Shown here piece by piece: positions 19,317-28,687 of a DNA stretch of 64,000 nucleotides (positions within the stretch are counted from its first letter, which is position 1; each line of letters starts with the position of its first letter). A model generated the notes under the pieces. It was not told the origin of the DNA and made no database searches. It was given only the letters and a program-made list of their open reading frames with translations. The position numbers and the translations under genes are program-made. The DNA is from Shewanella profunda (lineage in GTDB: Bacteria; Pseudomonadota; Gammaproteobacteria; Enterobacterales; Shewanellaceae). Location of the stretch: assembly GCF_023283765.1 (NCBI RefSeq), contig NZ_JAKILG010000012.1:39071-103070 (forward strand), written 5' to 3'.

Positions 19317-20078
19317 GTGTACGCAGATACTCAAAATGATATTACTCGGCAAGTTGTGCGTGCTGCACAACTTTTACTGGCCTACGGCGCAGAATCTGAT
19401 TTAGTTGAAGAAATCAGCCAGCGTCTAGGTCAGGCTTTAGGCCTTGCCAGCGTAGAACTTTCTATTTCCTCAAATTCCCTTGTATTGACCAGTTTGGTTC
19501 ATGGTCGCTGCATTACCACCACCCGTCGAATTCGTGAACATGGTATCAATATGACCATAGTGTGTGAATTACAGCGGATCTGCTTATTAGCTGAAAAAGG
19601 TCTTTATGGGCCTAATGAAGTACGTAAACGTCTCGCCCGTATTGAGCCTAAAACCTATCCACCCGTATTAGTGGTGTTGATGATAGGTTTGTCCTGTGCC
19701 AGTTTTTGCCACCTTTTTAATGGTGATTTGTCCGCGTGTGTGATTACTTTTTTTGCTTCTGCAGTAGGAATGTTAGTTCGTTTAACCATTACCAAGCACC
19801 ATTTTAATTTACTGGTTAATTTTGCTACCACCGCATTTGTTATTAGCATGATTGCGCAAACAGGTTATGTGTTTTCATTAAGTGAAACACCCCAATCGGC
19901 GATGGCGGCGAGTGTGTTAATGCTGGTGCCAGGTTTTCCTATGATTAATGCCATTTCCGACATGGTGAAGGGACATATGAATGTGGGAATTTCTCGCTGG
20001 GGACATGCAACCCTATTGACAGTGTCATCTGTGATCGGGATTACCATTGCTATGCAGCTTGGTGGTATTTTCCTATGA
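19317..20078 (+). CDS. yjjP: YjjP-family (ThrE N-terminal part) membrane protein
   Basis: A 253-residue protein. The first 110 residues form a soluble domain (VVRAAQLLLAYGAESDLVEEISQRLG), followed by about five membrane helices. It matches YjjP, the larger half of the split ThrE-type threonine/serine (in E. coli also succinate) exporter, and it overlaps yjjB by 4 bases. Start GTG at 19317; a weak GAGAG precedes it. YjjP and YjjB are expected to form one transporter. Confidence 0.88.
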   Translation: MYADTQNDITRQVVRAAQLLLAYGAESDLVEEISQRLGQALGLASVELSISSNSLVLTSLVHGRCITTTRRIREHGINMTIVCELQRICLLAEKGLYGPNEVRKRLARIEPKTYPPVLVVLMIGLSCASFCHLFNGDLSACVITFFASAVGMLVRLTITKHHFNLLVNFATTAFVISMIAQTGYVFSLSETPQSAMAASVLMLVPGFPMINAISDMVKGHMNVGISRWGHATLLTVSSVIGITIAMQLGGIFL

Positions 20079-20548
20079 TGGAACTGCTGAATATGCTTTT
20101 ACATGACGCATTTTTTTCGGCTATTCCTGCCGTGGGTTTTGCCATGGTGTTTAATGTTCCTAAGCGCTTTCTGCCTTACTGTGCTTTAGCCGGAGCGATA
20201 GGTCATAGCTCGCGTACCTTGATGTTAGAGTTTGGTCTTCCTATCGAGTGGGCGACATTTGTCGCCGCTGCTTTAGTGGGGATGATTACCATTGGCTTTG
20301 CTAGGCGTCATTTAGCGCCTCCTTCAATGTATGCGGTGGCGGCTATTATTCCGATGATCCCCGGCACTTACGCATTTAATACTGTTATCGCCCTAGTGCA
20401 GTTGACTGCTCAGTCACAGGTTAGCCAAGAGTTAACAGGGCAAGTGATCAGTAATGGCTTAAAAACAGTCTTTATTCTTGGAGCATTAGCAGTTGGGCTC
20501 GCATTGCCGAGTTTACTGTATTTTAGAACCCGCCCCGTTATTCGATAA
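20075..20548 (+). CDS. yjjB: YjjB-family (ThrE C-terminal part) membrane protein
   Basis: A 157-residue protein with four to five membrane helices (DUF3815 type). It is the partner of YjjP, and its ATG overlaps the yjjP stop (ATGATGG, either ATG possible), so translation is coupled. Conserved: LAPPSMYAVAAIIPMIPGTYAFNT. folA follows 29 bases later and may share the transcript. Confidence 0.87.
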   Translation: MMELLNMLLHDAFFSAIPAVGFAMVFNVPKRFLPYCALAGAIGHSSRTLMLEFGLPIEWATFVAAALVGMITIGFARRHLAPPSMYAVAAIIPMIPGTYAFNTVIALVQLTAQSQVSQELTGQVISNGLKTVFILGALAVGLALPSLLYFRTRPVIR

Positions 20549-20577
20549 TTCTTTATACCTACAACACAGGAGTGAGC

Positions 20578-21060
20578 ATGCGCATTGCTATGATAGCCGC
20601 GATGGCAAACAATCGAGTCATCGGAAAAGATAATAAAATGCCATGGCATCTCCCAGAGGACCTAAGACACTTTAAGGCGATGACCTTAGGTAAGCCCGTA
20701 GTGATGGGACGCAAAACCTATGAATCAATAGGCCGACCCCTTCCTGGTCGCCACAACATCGTCATATCACGTCAAGCAAACCTTGTTATTGATGGGGTGA
20801 CATGTGTGACTTCCTTTGATGCTGCAAAACAAGCCGCAGGCGACTGTGAAGAGTTGGTTGTGGTTGGTGGTGGTCAACTCTATACGGAGCTGTTACCTCA
20901 GGCCGATATCCTCTATTTAACCCAAATTAACCTTGATGTTGAAGGTGATACCTATTTCCCTGAGTGGGATGCCTGCGATTGGCAAGAAACTGAATCCTTA
21001 TCCTGTATAAATGCTGATGGGTTGGAATATCGCTTTATCAATTTGACAAAAAAATGTTAA
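20578..21060 (+). CDS. folA: Dihydrofolate reductase
   Basis: A 160-residue enzyme that reduces dihydrofolate to tetrahydrofolate with NADPH. Motifs: MIAAMANNRVIGKDNKMPWHLPEDLRHFK (Met20-type loop, catalytic Asp/Glu region), VVMGRKTYESIGRPLPGR (NADPH phosphate site) and VVGGGQLYTELL. The ATG at 20578 follows AGGAG by 5 bases; the GTG at 20572 is part of that site. Length is normal for the chromosomal type, with no sign of a resistance variant. Confidence 0.97.
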   Translation: MRIAMIAAMANNRVIGKDNKMPWHLPEDLRHFKAMTLGKPVVMGRKTYESIGRPLPGRHNIVISRQANLVIDGVTCVTSFDAAKQAAGDCEELVVVGGGQLYTELLPQADILYLTQINLDVEGDTYFPEWDACDWQETESLSCINADGLEYRFINLTKKC

Positions 21061-21276
21061 ATTAAGTTGTTCTGTTGTGTACCCTGTGCGTATGGATTGT
21101 CAATATGTCTAAAGTATTGGATCATATTGGGCATTTAGTGGTGATGTGAGCTAATCCTGAGGGAGACGCAATATCTAGCCGAAAACTAAGACCATTGTGG
21201 CTAATATCATTTAGAGATAGGTGTAGCCCATACAAAATTGATAATAAAACTATAAGAAAGTATTAAGGAGTATCGG

Positions 21277-21693
21277 ATGCGTCTTATGCCTGTAGCCTTG
21301 GCTGCGTTAATCGGTTTTAGTTATATTTCTGTTCCAACACAAGCGGCTGCGGCTGGTGCTGATCCACTCGTAGCAAGTATTTGCGATTACGTGAAAGCGA
21401 ATGATAAAAACCGCTTACGTAAAAAGTTAAAAGAGAGCCGGGTTAAGTTACGTCAGATCTACAGCGGTATTAGCTGCGATGGTCAAAGTCTGTTGCGAAC
21501 TGCCTACGGCGCCAGTGCAAACGACGCCGGAGAGTTTGTCGCTAAGCGTTTGTCCGTGACAGAACTTAATGTGCCAGAATCTGACGGTATGACAATTCAG
21601 GCTTGGGCAGAGGCTAATGGTCACGGTGCGAGTCCAATCACAGCCGCAGTAAAAGAGCGTCTTGGTGGTTCAGCGGGTGGCGAAGAGGATTAA
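21277..21693 (+). CDS. Exported DUF3718-like protein
   Basis: A 138-residue protein with a cleavable signal peptide (MRLMPVALAALIGFSYISVPTQA). The mature part has the pattern SICDYVKANDKNRLRKKLKESRVKLRQIYSGISCDGQSLLRTAYG, with two cysteines that could form a disulfide. I recognise it as the DUF3718 family, found mostly in Shewanella and relatives; its function is unknown. The C-terminus is flexible and Gly/Ala-rich. RBS AAGGAG is 8 bases upstream. It is monocistronic and ends in a terminator. Confidence 0.75.
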   Translation: MRLMPVALAALIGFSYISVPTQAAAAGADPLVASICDYVKANDKNRLRKKLKESRVKLRQIYSGISCDGQSLLRTAYGASANDAGEFVAKRLSVTELNVPESDGMTIQAWAEANGHGASPITAAVKERLGGSAGGEED

Positions 21694-21751
21694 CCCTCTT
21701 ATTGATGAATACCTTAATTTTACAACTCGTTTGTTTACGTGGGTTAAATCA

Positions 21752-21781
21752 AAAATGCCGAACTTGAGTTCGGCATTTTTG
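21752..21781 (+). terminator. Terminator of the DUF3718-like gene
   Basis: AAATGCCGAAC / GTTCGGCATTTTT around TTGA; a stem followed by a T-run. Confidence 0.85.
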
Positions 21782-21885
21782 TAGTTCAAATTCGTGGTGG
21801 GTTATCCGTATATCAAATTAACTGATTGAGTAGAGTCTGTATTTTGCTTAAAGCCTAATGTTTTAAAACAAAAGTGTACCTAAAG

Positions 21886-21910
21886 AAAAGGTCGCTTAAT
21901 GCGACCCTTT
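21886..21910 (-). terminator. Terminator of the chemoreceptor gene
   Basis: AAAAGGTCGC-TTAAT-GCGACCCTTT, a stem with one mismatch, 21 bases after the chemoreceptor stop on the minus strand, where a T-run follows. Confidence 0.7.
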
Positions 21911-21930
21911 AGATTAAATTTGGCTACATT

Positions 21931-23952
21931 TTAAACTCTAAACTCACCCACCGAAGCTTGAAGCTCTTCGGCTAATTTCGCTACTTGGTGGCTAGATTGA
22001 GCCGTTTGATCTGCCCCTATCGCGGTTTCTTCAGATATTGCAGCAATATGTTCCAGTTTTTCAGATACTTGCTGGCTTACCAGATTTTGTTCCTGTGCGG
22101 CATGAGCGATGTGTGTGCCAGCATCATAGGCTTTATGAACTGACTGACTGATCGTTTCTAATGCTAAGTTAGCTTGTTCGGTTTTTTCAACACAGGCATT
22201 AGCTTGGGCGCGGCCCATATCCATGGCCGCTACGGCCTGTTCCGCTCCCAGTTGCAGTACTTCGATCATTTGCTGAATTTCACGGGTGGATACCTGAGTT
22301 CGGGAGGCTAGGTTGCGCACTTCGTCTGCAACAACCGCAAAACCCCGCCCTTGCTCGCCGGCCCTTGCTGCTTCAATAGCGGCGTTTAATGCTAATAGGT
22401 TGGTTTGTTCAGCAATACCACGGATCACATCAAGAATGGAGCCAATAGAGGCACTATCTGACTGCACTTTATTGATCACTAAGCCCGCTTTAGAAACTTC
22501 ATCGGCTAAGGCTAAGATAGTCAGTTTGTTCTCCTCGGCAATGGCACGCATATGTTGAGTTTCTTGATCTGCCTGCTTGATTTGCTCAAGGGCTTGATCG
22601 GCACTCAGTGATACTTGTTGGGCGCTAGAGCTGAGTTCTGTCGTTGCTGTAGCAACTTGGTCAACTTGACTCTTCTGCTCTTGAATGCCAGAGGTTGTTT
22701 GTGCAGTGATCGCTGATGTTTGCTCCGCTGCCGCAGCAAGTTGGTTTGAGCGGTCTAAAATGCCAATAATCAAACTACGCAGGCTATCGACAAGTCTGTT
22801 ACAGTTTTTGGCGAGCTCGGCAAATTCATCATGGCCTGAGTCATCTAATTTATGGGTTAAATTGCCAGAAGCTAGCACATTAAGCGCGTTATTGACTTGG
22901 TGGAGTGAGCGCTTTAAGGGATTCACTACAGCAAAGCTAATAATAATGGCGGCAACGATAGCGATTAAAACAACGATAATAATACGTAGGCTGGCAGCAT
23001 CAATTTCAGCCATGGTTGCTTGACTCATATTGGTCGCAACGAGTTCGATGTTATTGCTAACATCTTGCATATTGGCATCAATGATTTTTCCATCTTTTTC
23101 AATAATCGCGAGCTTATTGATTGACTCTTGAGTATGAATTAACTGGCTAGATTTGAGTTCTACCATTGACTCTTTGCCTTCGACTAACGCCAAGACTTTG
23201 CCAATATCATTATTTATGGATTGTAATGTATCCGCTTCGACTATGCCTTGGGCATGGCGATTAACATATTCAAGCTTATTTTTTGTTTCACTGATAATGT
23301 AATCGAGTTCTTTAGAAATAAGCTCGTGCTTACTTGTTTCTTCATTCGTTACTAAATCTGCGATGGTGGTAATAATATTGCCGAGGCTAGTCTCTATGGC
23401 GCTGGCCGAGGCAGCAATACTTTGAATATCTGGATTCGGGCTACTTTCGAGATCAATAACATCGAGTAAAGTCGATGAAGCGTCATCCGCAGCATTTTCG
23501 AGTTTTTTCTTTAAGCCTATAAGTAACTCTTGTTTACTCAGAGCCGATTCCCGTTCAGAAAACATGGCTAGACTGTCATGTTCAAAGGTTGAAAAACTAC
23601 TACTCAGCTGGGATATCAGTGATGATAGATTAGTTTGTCCTTTTACTAATTGGGTGAGATTTGTGATTTCATTTTTAAATTGGGTACTATGACCATCAAA
23701 TATTTTATGGATATTTGGAATGTTCGTTGATTTGGAAGTATGAAAGGCGATTAAAACTTGGCGTTGCTGCTCGCTTAAACTTCCTGTTAAACGGTTGGTT
23801 GCTTTTAGTGCCGGTAAGCTTAACTCTTGCATCATTGCCGAACTATCTTTAAGGCTAATGTTAGTTAAGTAGGAGGTAAATCCTAGCAATAAAAGTAAAA
23901 GTGTAACAATGCTAAATCCGCCAATAACTCTGGTGGCTACATTAACTTTCAT
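21931..23952 (-). CDS. Methyl-accepting chemotaxis protein
   Basis: A 673-residue chemoreceptor. Order: TM1 (about 9-31), a large all-helical periplasmic region of about 290 residues, TM2 (about 322-344), HAMP (about 346-398) and a cytoplasmic coiled-coil signalling domain. The conserved CheA/CheW-binding hairpin is [21 protein letters not shown]...[17 protein letters not shown]. The helical sensor is too long for a simple four-helix bundle and may be a bimodular helical (HBM-like) domain; the ligand is unknown. The ATG at 23952 has GGAG 6 bases upstream. It is a monocistronic orphan receptor with no che genes nearby. Confidence 0.92.
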   Translation of the reverse strand: MKVNVATRVIGGFSIVTLLLLLLGFTSYLTNISLKDSSAMMQELSLPALKATNRLTGSLSEQQRQVLIAFHTSKSTNIPNIHKIFDGHSTQFKNEITNLTQLVKGQTNLSSLISQLSSSFSTFEHDSLAMFSERESALSKQELLIGLKKKLENAADDASSTLLDVIDLESSPNPDIQSIAASASAIETSLGNIITTIADLVTNEETSKHELISKELDYIISETKNKLEYVNRHAQGIVEADTLQSINNDIGKVLALVEGKESMVELKSSQLIHTQESINKLAIIEKDGKIIDANMQDVSNNIELVATNMSQATMAEIDAASLRIIIVVLIAIVAAIIISFAVVNPLKRSLHQVNNALNVLASGNLTHKLDDSGHDEFAELAKNCNRLVDSLRSLIIGILDRSNQLAAAAEQTSAITAQTTSGIQEQKSQVDQVATATTELSSSAQQVSLSADQALEQIKQADQETQHMRAIAEENKLTILALADEVSKAGLVINKVQSDSASIGSILDVIRGIAEQTNLLALNAAIEAARAGEQGRGFAVVADEVRNLASRTQVSTREIQQMIEVLQLGAEQAVAAMDMGRAQANACVEKTEQANLALETISQSVHKAYDAGTHIAHAAQEQNLVSQQVSEKLEHIAAISEETAIGADQTAQSSHQVAKLAEELQASVGEFRV

Positions 23953-24046
23953 AGGATACTCCAATTATTATTATATTTTTCCAAATCAAAGGGGGATTAA
24001 ATACAGGGCTGCGCGCAGTCGTTTATCGACCATAAGCCGCTTTAGT

Positions 24047-24871
24047 TTAACTCTTTTTTAACCTTTTTTGGGTAATTTTTTGGTCTTTTTCAAGATGCCA
24101 TAAGGTTAAGTGTTCACCCCAGCAACATCCTGTATCTAAAGCCTTTAATTTGCTATCACTAACATTTCCCATCAGTGCAGCCCAATGCCCGAAGACTAAA
24201 GTGTGGCTTTGACGTAATGGCGAAGTATATTCATACCATGGACGTAACTGGGGATCAGTACAATTCTGAGGTGGTTGTTTACAATCAAAATCAAGGTGAC
24301 CATCGACATAAAGATAACGCATCCGAGTAAGGGCATTAATACAAAAGCGTAATCGAGTGATGCCTGATGCGGTTGGTTCCCAGCGTTCTGCGGTATCCGT
24401 ATACATTTGGCTGATTAATGCTTCAAGGTAGTCATCTTGTTTGAGCGCATGGCTAACGAGTGCCGATTCTTGTCTAAGGGTTTCTAATGACCACTGTGGA
24501 GGTACGCCTGCATGGGTCATAATCAGTTGATGCTCGGGCAGTTCACGCATGAGTGGCTGTTGTCTAAGCCAGTCAATTAATCCAGTAATATCATCAGCGT
24601 TTAGAAGTGTTTTCAGGTTGTCACTTGGTTTATCACGTTTAAGCTTGCCGTGAATTGCCATCAAATGCAGATCATGATTACCCAATACGGTTTTAGCTGA
24701 ATCACCAAGGGATTGAAAGAATCTCAGGGTGGCTAAAGAGTCGGGTCCTCGGGCAACAAGATCTCCCACAGCCCAGAGTTCATCTCGGGATGGATTAAAA
24801 TCGACTTTTTCAAGTAATTTTTGTAATTCGGCAAAACAGCCTTGGATATCACCAACAAAATAATGCGCCAC
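24047..24871 (-). CDS. apaH: Diadenosine tetraphosphatase (symmetrical)
   Basis: A 274-residue metallophosphatase that splits Ap4A into two ADP. Motifs: GDIQGCFAEL, VGDLVARGPDS and GNHD, plus THAGVPP. It has the normal length for the ApaH family. It is last in the surA-pdxA-rsmA-apaG-apaH run, 21 bases after apaG. Confidence 0.96.
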   Translation of the reverse strand: MAHYFVGDIQGCFAELQKLLEKVDFNPSRDELWAVGDLVARGPDSLATLRFFQSLGDSAKTVLGNHDLHLMAIHGKLKRDKPSDNLKTLLNADDITGLIDWLRQQPLMRELPEHQLIMTHAGVPPQWSLETLRQESALVSHALKQDDYLEALISQMYTDTAERWEPTASGITRLRFCINALTRMRYLYVDGHLDFDCKQPPQNCTDPQLRPWYEYTSPLRQSHTLVFGHWAALMGNVSDSKLKALDTGCCWGEHLTLWHLEKDQKITQKRLKKS

Positions 24872-24892
24872 AGTATCCTTTCTAAAGTCAAA

Positions 24893-25273
24893 TCAATGTA
24901 ATAAGCCTGGAGTTGCTAAGCGGAAGGGTTTAATTATCGCTTGGAAGTGTTCCCCTGATTCGCTGACCATACCATAAGTACCATGCATGATGCCAAGTGG
25001 AGTATCAAGTACGGTGCCACTGGTATATTGATAAGCAGTATTTGGAGGAATAGTGGGCGTTTCACCAACGACACCTGCACCTTGGACTTCACTGGTTTTA
25101 CCGTTAGCATCTGTAATTATCCAGTGACGAGTCTCGAGTTTTGCCGCCTGCTCACCCAAATTGATAATAGTGATCGTGTAGCTAAATAAGTATTTTTCAT
25201 CCTCAGGGGAGGATTGCTGCTCAATATATTCAGTTTTAACTTCAACCCGAATTGAGGTGTCCAATGCGCTCAT
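24893..25273 (-). CDS. apaG: ApaG protein
   Basis: A 126-residue fibronectin-III-like beta protein of unclear biochemical role, found with apaH in most gammaproteobacteria. It has YLFSYTITIINLGEQAAKLETRHW, GVVGETPTIPPNTAYQYTSG and MHGTYGM. The ATG at 25273 has AGGA 6 bases upstream and aligns with known ApaG; a much longer frame from 25408 overlaps rsmA and is rejected. Confidence 0.95.
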   Translation of the reverse strand: MSALDTSIRVEVKTEYIEQQSSPEDEKYLFSYTITIINLGEQAAKLETRHWIITDANGKTSEVQGAGVVGETPTIPPNTAYQYTSGTVLDTPLGIMHGTYGMVSESGEHFQAIIKPFRLATPGLLH

Positions 25274-25325
25274 TCTTATTCCTACAATGATATTGGGCAC
25301 AGGGTTGTGCCCATATATAACGCTA

Positions 25326-26132
25326 TTAAGCTTTTCTATCGCATACCATATTTGCCATTGCCACATACTGCTCGACGCTGATTTGTTCAGGACGTTGGCT
25401 TTGATCAATCCCTAACTGTTCAAACTCGGCATCGCTCAGCATATGCTTGAGGTTGTTACGTAGGGTTTTACGGCGCATGTTAAAGGCGGTGGTACACAGT
25501 TGGCGTAGCACATTGACATCTTTACAGGGGAAGGGTTTTTCCGCATAAGGTAAAAGACGCACAACGGCAGAGTCAACTTTAGGGGCAGGAGTAAAGCTAT
25601 GGGGTGGTACTTCTAGTACGGGCACAACTTGGCAAAAATACTGCGCCATAACAGTTAAACGGCCATAGGCTTTGCAACCTGGACTTGCCGATAAACGCAG
25701 TACGACTTCTTTTTGCAACATAAAATGCATGGTTTCAATCTGCTCGGCAAATTCGAACAGATGGAACATTAAGGGTGTCGAAATGTTATAGGGTAAATTA
25801 CCAAACACTTTGAGCTTTTTACCCGGAACAACGAGCTGACTAAAATCAAATTGCAGGGCATCACCTTGGTGAATGGTCAGCTTATCTTTGAGTACTGGGT
25901 GTTTATGCAAGCGTTCAACAAGATCTCGATCCAGTTCTACCACGGTGAGATTATCTATCCCCATCGCAACGGGCTCAGTTAATGCTCCTAGGCCGGGACC
26001 GATTTCCACCATGACATGGTCATTATCAGGTGCAATGGCGCCAACAATGCGGTTAATCACATTGCCGTCGGTTAAAAAGTTTTGTCCAAAACGCTTTCTG
26101 GCCGTGTGGCCTAAATGTACTTTGTTGCTCAT
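25326..26132 (-). CDS. rsmA: 16S rRNA dimethyladenosine transferase
   Basis: A 268-residue methyltransferase (KsgA) that dimethylates A1518 and A1519 of 16S rRNA. Motifs: RKRFGQNFL at the start, the SAM-binding [14 protein letters not shown], and the catalytic NLPY ([12 protein letters not shown]). It has full normal length and lies 15 bases after pdxA. Confidence 0.97.
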   Translation of the reverse strand: MSNKVHLGHTARKRFGQNFLTDGNVINRIVGAIAPDNDHVMVEIGPGLGALTEPVAMGIDNLTVVELDRDLVERLHKHPVLKDKLTIHQGDALQFDFSQLVVPGKKLKVFGNLPYNISTPLMFHLFEFAEQIETMHFMLQKEVVLRLSASPGCKAYGRLTVMAQYFCQVVPVLEVPPHSFTPAPKVDSAVVRLLPYAEKPFPCKDVNVLRQLCTTAFNMRRKTLRNNLKHMLSDAEFEQLGIDQSQRPEQISVEQYVAMANMVCDRKA

Positions 26133-26147
26133 TAATAATGTAATCGT

Positions 26148-27134
26148 TTAGTTTTTTGAGGATAACTCAATGGCTTTATTCAGAGCGCAGACAAAACTGC
26201 CGATATCGGCCTTGCCTGTGCCCGCGAGATCGAGCGCTGTACCATGGTCAACCGAGGTACGGATATAGGGTAAACCTAAAGTAATGTTTACCGATTTGCC
26301 AAATCCCTGTGACTTGAGAACGGGAAGCCCTTGGTCATGGTACATGGCCAAGACGACATCTGCGTCCTGTAAATATTTGGGTTGGAACAGTGTGTCCGCC
26401 GGTAATGGGCCGACAATGTTCATTTGATATTCTTCGCGTAACTCGTTGAGCGCAGGAATGATGATATCAATTTCTTCCCGCCCTAAATGTCCATCTTCAC
26501 CTGCATGCGGATTTAAACCACAGACATAAATTTTAGGCGAAACGATACCAAATTTACTCATAAGGTCGGCATGTAATATTTTGATAATATGCTGCAACCG
26601 TTGGCGGGTAATCGCTTTTGCCACATACGCAAGCGGGATATGGGTGGTTACCAGCGCCACTTGTAACCCGGGTGTCGCCAGCATCATCACTACATCGGGG
26701 CAGTTTGCTTGATGGGCAAAAAACTCAGTATGTCCGCTAAAGGAAATTCCCGCTTGATTGATAATGCCTTTGTGCACCGGGCCTGTGACGACGGCATCAA
26801 ACTCGCCGCTCATGTTTCTTTCGCCAGCAAAACGTAAGGTTTCAATTACATAGGGGCTATTTTGTTCATCAAGCTGGCCACATACTGCAGCGCTCACTAA
26901 CTTAAAGGGCGCTATCGTTAGGGTGCCAGCTTCTTGGGGTTTGGGCGCTTGATCCGGGAGATAGGGCCGAAAAGAAACGGTTAGACCGAGTCGTTTTGCA
27001 CGGCTCGCGAGTAAATCAGGATCGGCACAAACGACTAACTCAACAGGCCAAGCCTGTTGAGCGAGTTGCACGACTAAATCGGGGCCGATACCTGCGGGTT
27101 CTCCTGGGGTAACGGCAATGCGTTTAGTGGTCAA
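26148..27134 (-). CDS. pdxA: 4-hydroxythreonine-4-phosphate dehydrogenase
   Basis: A 328-residue NAD-dependent enzyme of pyridoxal phosphate synthesis. Conserved: [11 protein letters not shown] at the start, FSGHTEFFA, the metal-binding [15 protein letters not shown] and [11 protein letters not shown], and [10 protein letters not shown]. It lies 6 bases after surA, the usual order. Confidence 0.97.
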   Translation of the reverse strand: MTTKRIAVTPGEPAGIGPDLVVQLAQQAWPVELVVCADPDLLASRAKRLGLTVSFRPYLPDQAPKPQEAGTLTIAPFKLVSAAVCGQLDEQNSPYVIETLRFAGERNMSGEFDAVVTGPVHKGIINQAGISFSGHTEFFAHQANCPDVVMMLATPGLQVALVTTHIPLAYVAKAITRQRLQHIIKILHADLMSKFGIVSPKIYVCGLNPHAGEDGHLGREEIDIIIPALNELREEYQMNIVGPLPADTLFQPKYLQDADVVLAMYHDQGLPVLKSQGFGKSVNITLGLPYIRTSVDHGTALDLAGTGKADIGSFVCALNKAIELSSKN

Positions 27135-27140
27135 TTTTAC

Positions 27141-28445
27141 TTAACCTCGGTTGGTCTCAGGCTGAAAGACTTCAATGTATGCGTCTGAACGCATTTCGTC
27201 TAGCCAGTTTTGCAGTTCTTCATTAAATTTGCGACGGAAGATCAACTGGTGCGCACGGTTACTGTTGAACTGATCCGTGGCGTCGGTTTTTCTACGCTCT
27301 TCTAACTGAGTGATATGCCAGCCGTGGGTTGTACGGAAAGGTTCACTAATTTGATCTAGATTCAAATTGCTAAGAGTTTGAGCAAATTCTGGCACATAGA
27401 TATTTGGATCCGCCCAACCTAATTCTCCACCTTTAGCAGCAGAGCCAGGATCTTCTGAATACTGACGGGCGAGGTCCTCAAATTTAGCTTCTCCAGCACG
27501 AATTTGTTTTAGGAATTGCTCAAGCATAGCCTTTGCACGATCATCGGATAAAATTGGCGATGGTTTGAGCAGAATGTGACGTGCTCTTACTTCTTCAACT
27601 TCTTTCGTTTGTAATCCACGGGAATCCATGATCTTAATAATATGAAAACCTGCGCCACTCTTGATTGGGCCAATAATGTCACCGGTTTTTGCCCCGTTAA
27701 GTACTTCGGCAAAAAGTGTTGGCATTTCGTTGATGTTCATATAATCCCAGATACCGCCTTCAAGGGCTTTGGGACCTGATGATGAGGCGATAGCGGTGCG
27801 GCGGAAATCTTCACCATTTTTTAAACGCTCAAGTACGATATTGGCTCGCTTGCTTGATGATTCTAGTTGTTCACTGGTCGGGTTGTTGGGTACGTCAATT
27901 AGGATATGGCCAATTTGGTATTCCACATCTTTCATACCTTGCTCTTGGATCAGCTTCACTAGACTGGATATTTCCTGCGGTGACACTTGAATACGGCGTT
28001 GTACTTGAATACGTTGAATTTCACCTAGGGTGATTTCTTCACGCAGTTGTTCACGGTACTGGCTAAAGTTTAAGCCTTCGTGTTCAATTTTTTGCTGCAT
28101 CTGCGCGATAGACATTTTCTGTTCACGAGCGATGTTTTCAATTGCTTGGTCTAATTGTAAGTCACCAATATGTAGACCAATACGACTGGCCATTTGCAGT
28201 TGTAAATGGGTGAGGATCAGGCGCTCGATAACTTGAGTGCGCAAGGCACTGTCCGAGGGCAGCGATTGGTTAGCTGCTTTGGCATTGGCTTTTACTGTGC
28301 CAATCATGTTAGTGATTTCACTTTCGAGCACAATTCCATCGTTAATTTGGACAGCAACACGATCAAGTGGCTGAGGTGCGGCCAATGTAGGTTGGCTGAT
28401 AGCGAGTGCAAATAAAGCAAAAATCAGATGTTTACTGGGTTTCAT
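27141..28445 (-). CDS. surA: Periplasmic chaperone/peptidyl-prolyl isomerase SurA
   Basis: A 434-residue periplasmic chaperone that escorts outer-membrane proteins to the Bam complex. It has a signal peptide (MKPSKHLIFALFALAISQPTLA), the SurA N-terminal domain, two parvulin domains (about 170-275 and 285-385, with ARHILLKPSP and GGELGWADP), and a C-terminal helix. The ATG at 28445 follows AAGGA by 8 bases; the start at 28463 lies before a worse site. The main client, LptD, is encoded just upstream. Confidence 0.96.
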   Translation of the reverse strand: MKPSKHLIFALFALAISQPTLAAPQPLDRVAVQINDGIVLESEITNMIGTVKANAKAANQSLPSDSALRTQVIERLILTHLQLQMASRIGLHIGDLQLDQAIENIAREQKMSIAQMQQKIEHEGLNFSQYREQLREEITLGEIQRIQVQRRIQVSPQEISSLVKLIQEQGMKDVEYQIGHILIDVPNNPTSEQLESSSKRANIVLERLKNGEDFRRTAIASSSGPKALEGGIWDYMNINEMPTLFAEVLNGAKTGDIIGPIKSGAGFHIIKIMDSRGLQTKEVEEVRARHILLKPSPILSDDRAKAMLEQFLKQIRAGEAKFEDLARQYSEDPGSAAKGGELGWADPNIYVPEFAQTLSNLNLDQISEPFRTTHGWHITQLEERRKTDATDQFNSNRAHQLIFRRKFNEELQNWLDEMRSDAYIEVFQPETNRG

Positions 28446-28687
28446 CCACAAAATCCTTGGCACATTCTAAAGTCAGGTTCGACGGCTTATTTGAGTTAAT
28501 TTACCATTTTATATCGAGATTACAGTGAGTCGCCTAAATGTTTATCTGCTGACAACTCTATAAAGAGTGCGACATTGTCCACTGAAATTGGCACTAGGCC
28601 AAGTTTGACTAGGTTGTCACTGTCTCTTATTAACCTGTTTGGACTCTCAGTCCTTGTTGAGGTTCAGCAATCTATCACAATTCTTTG

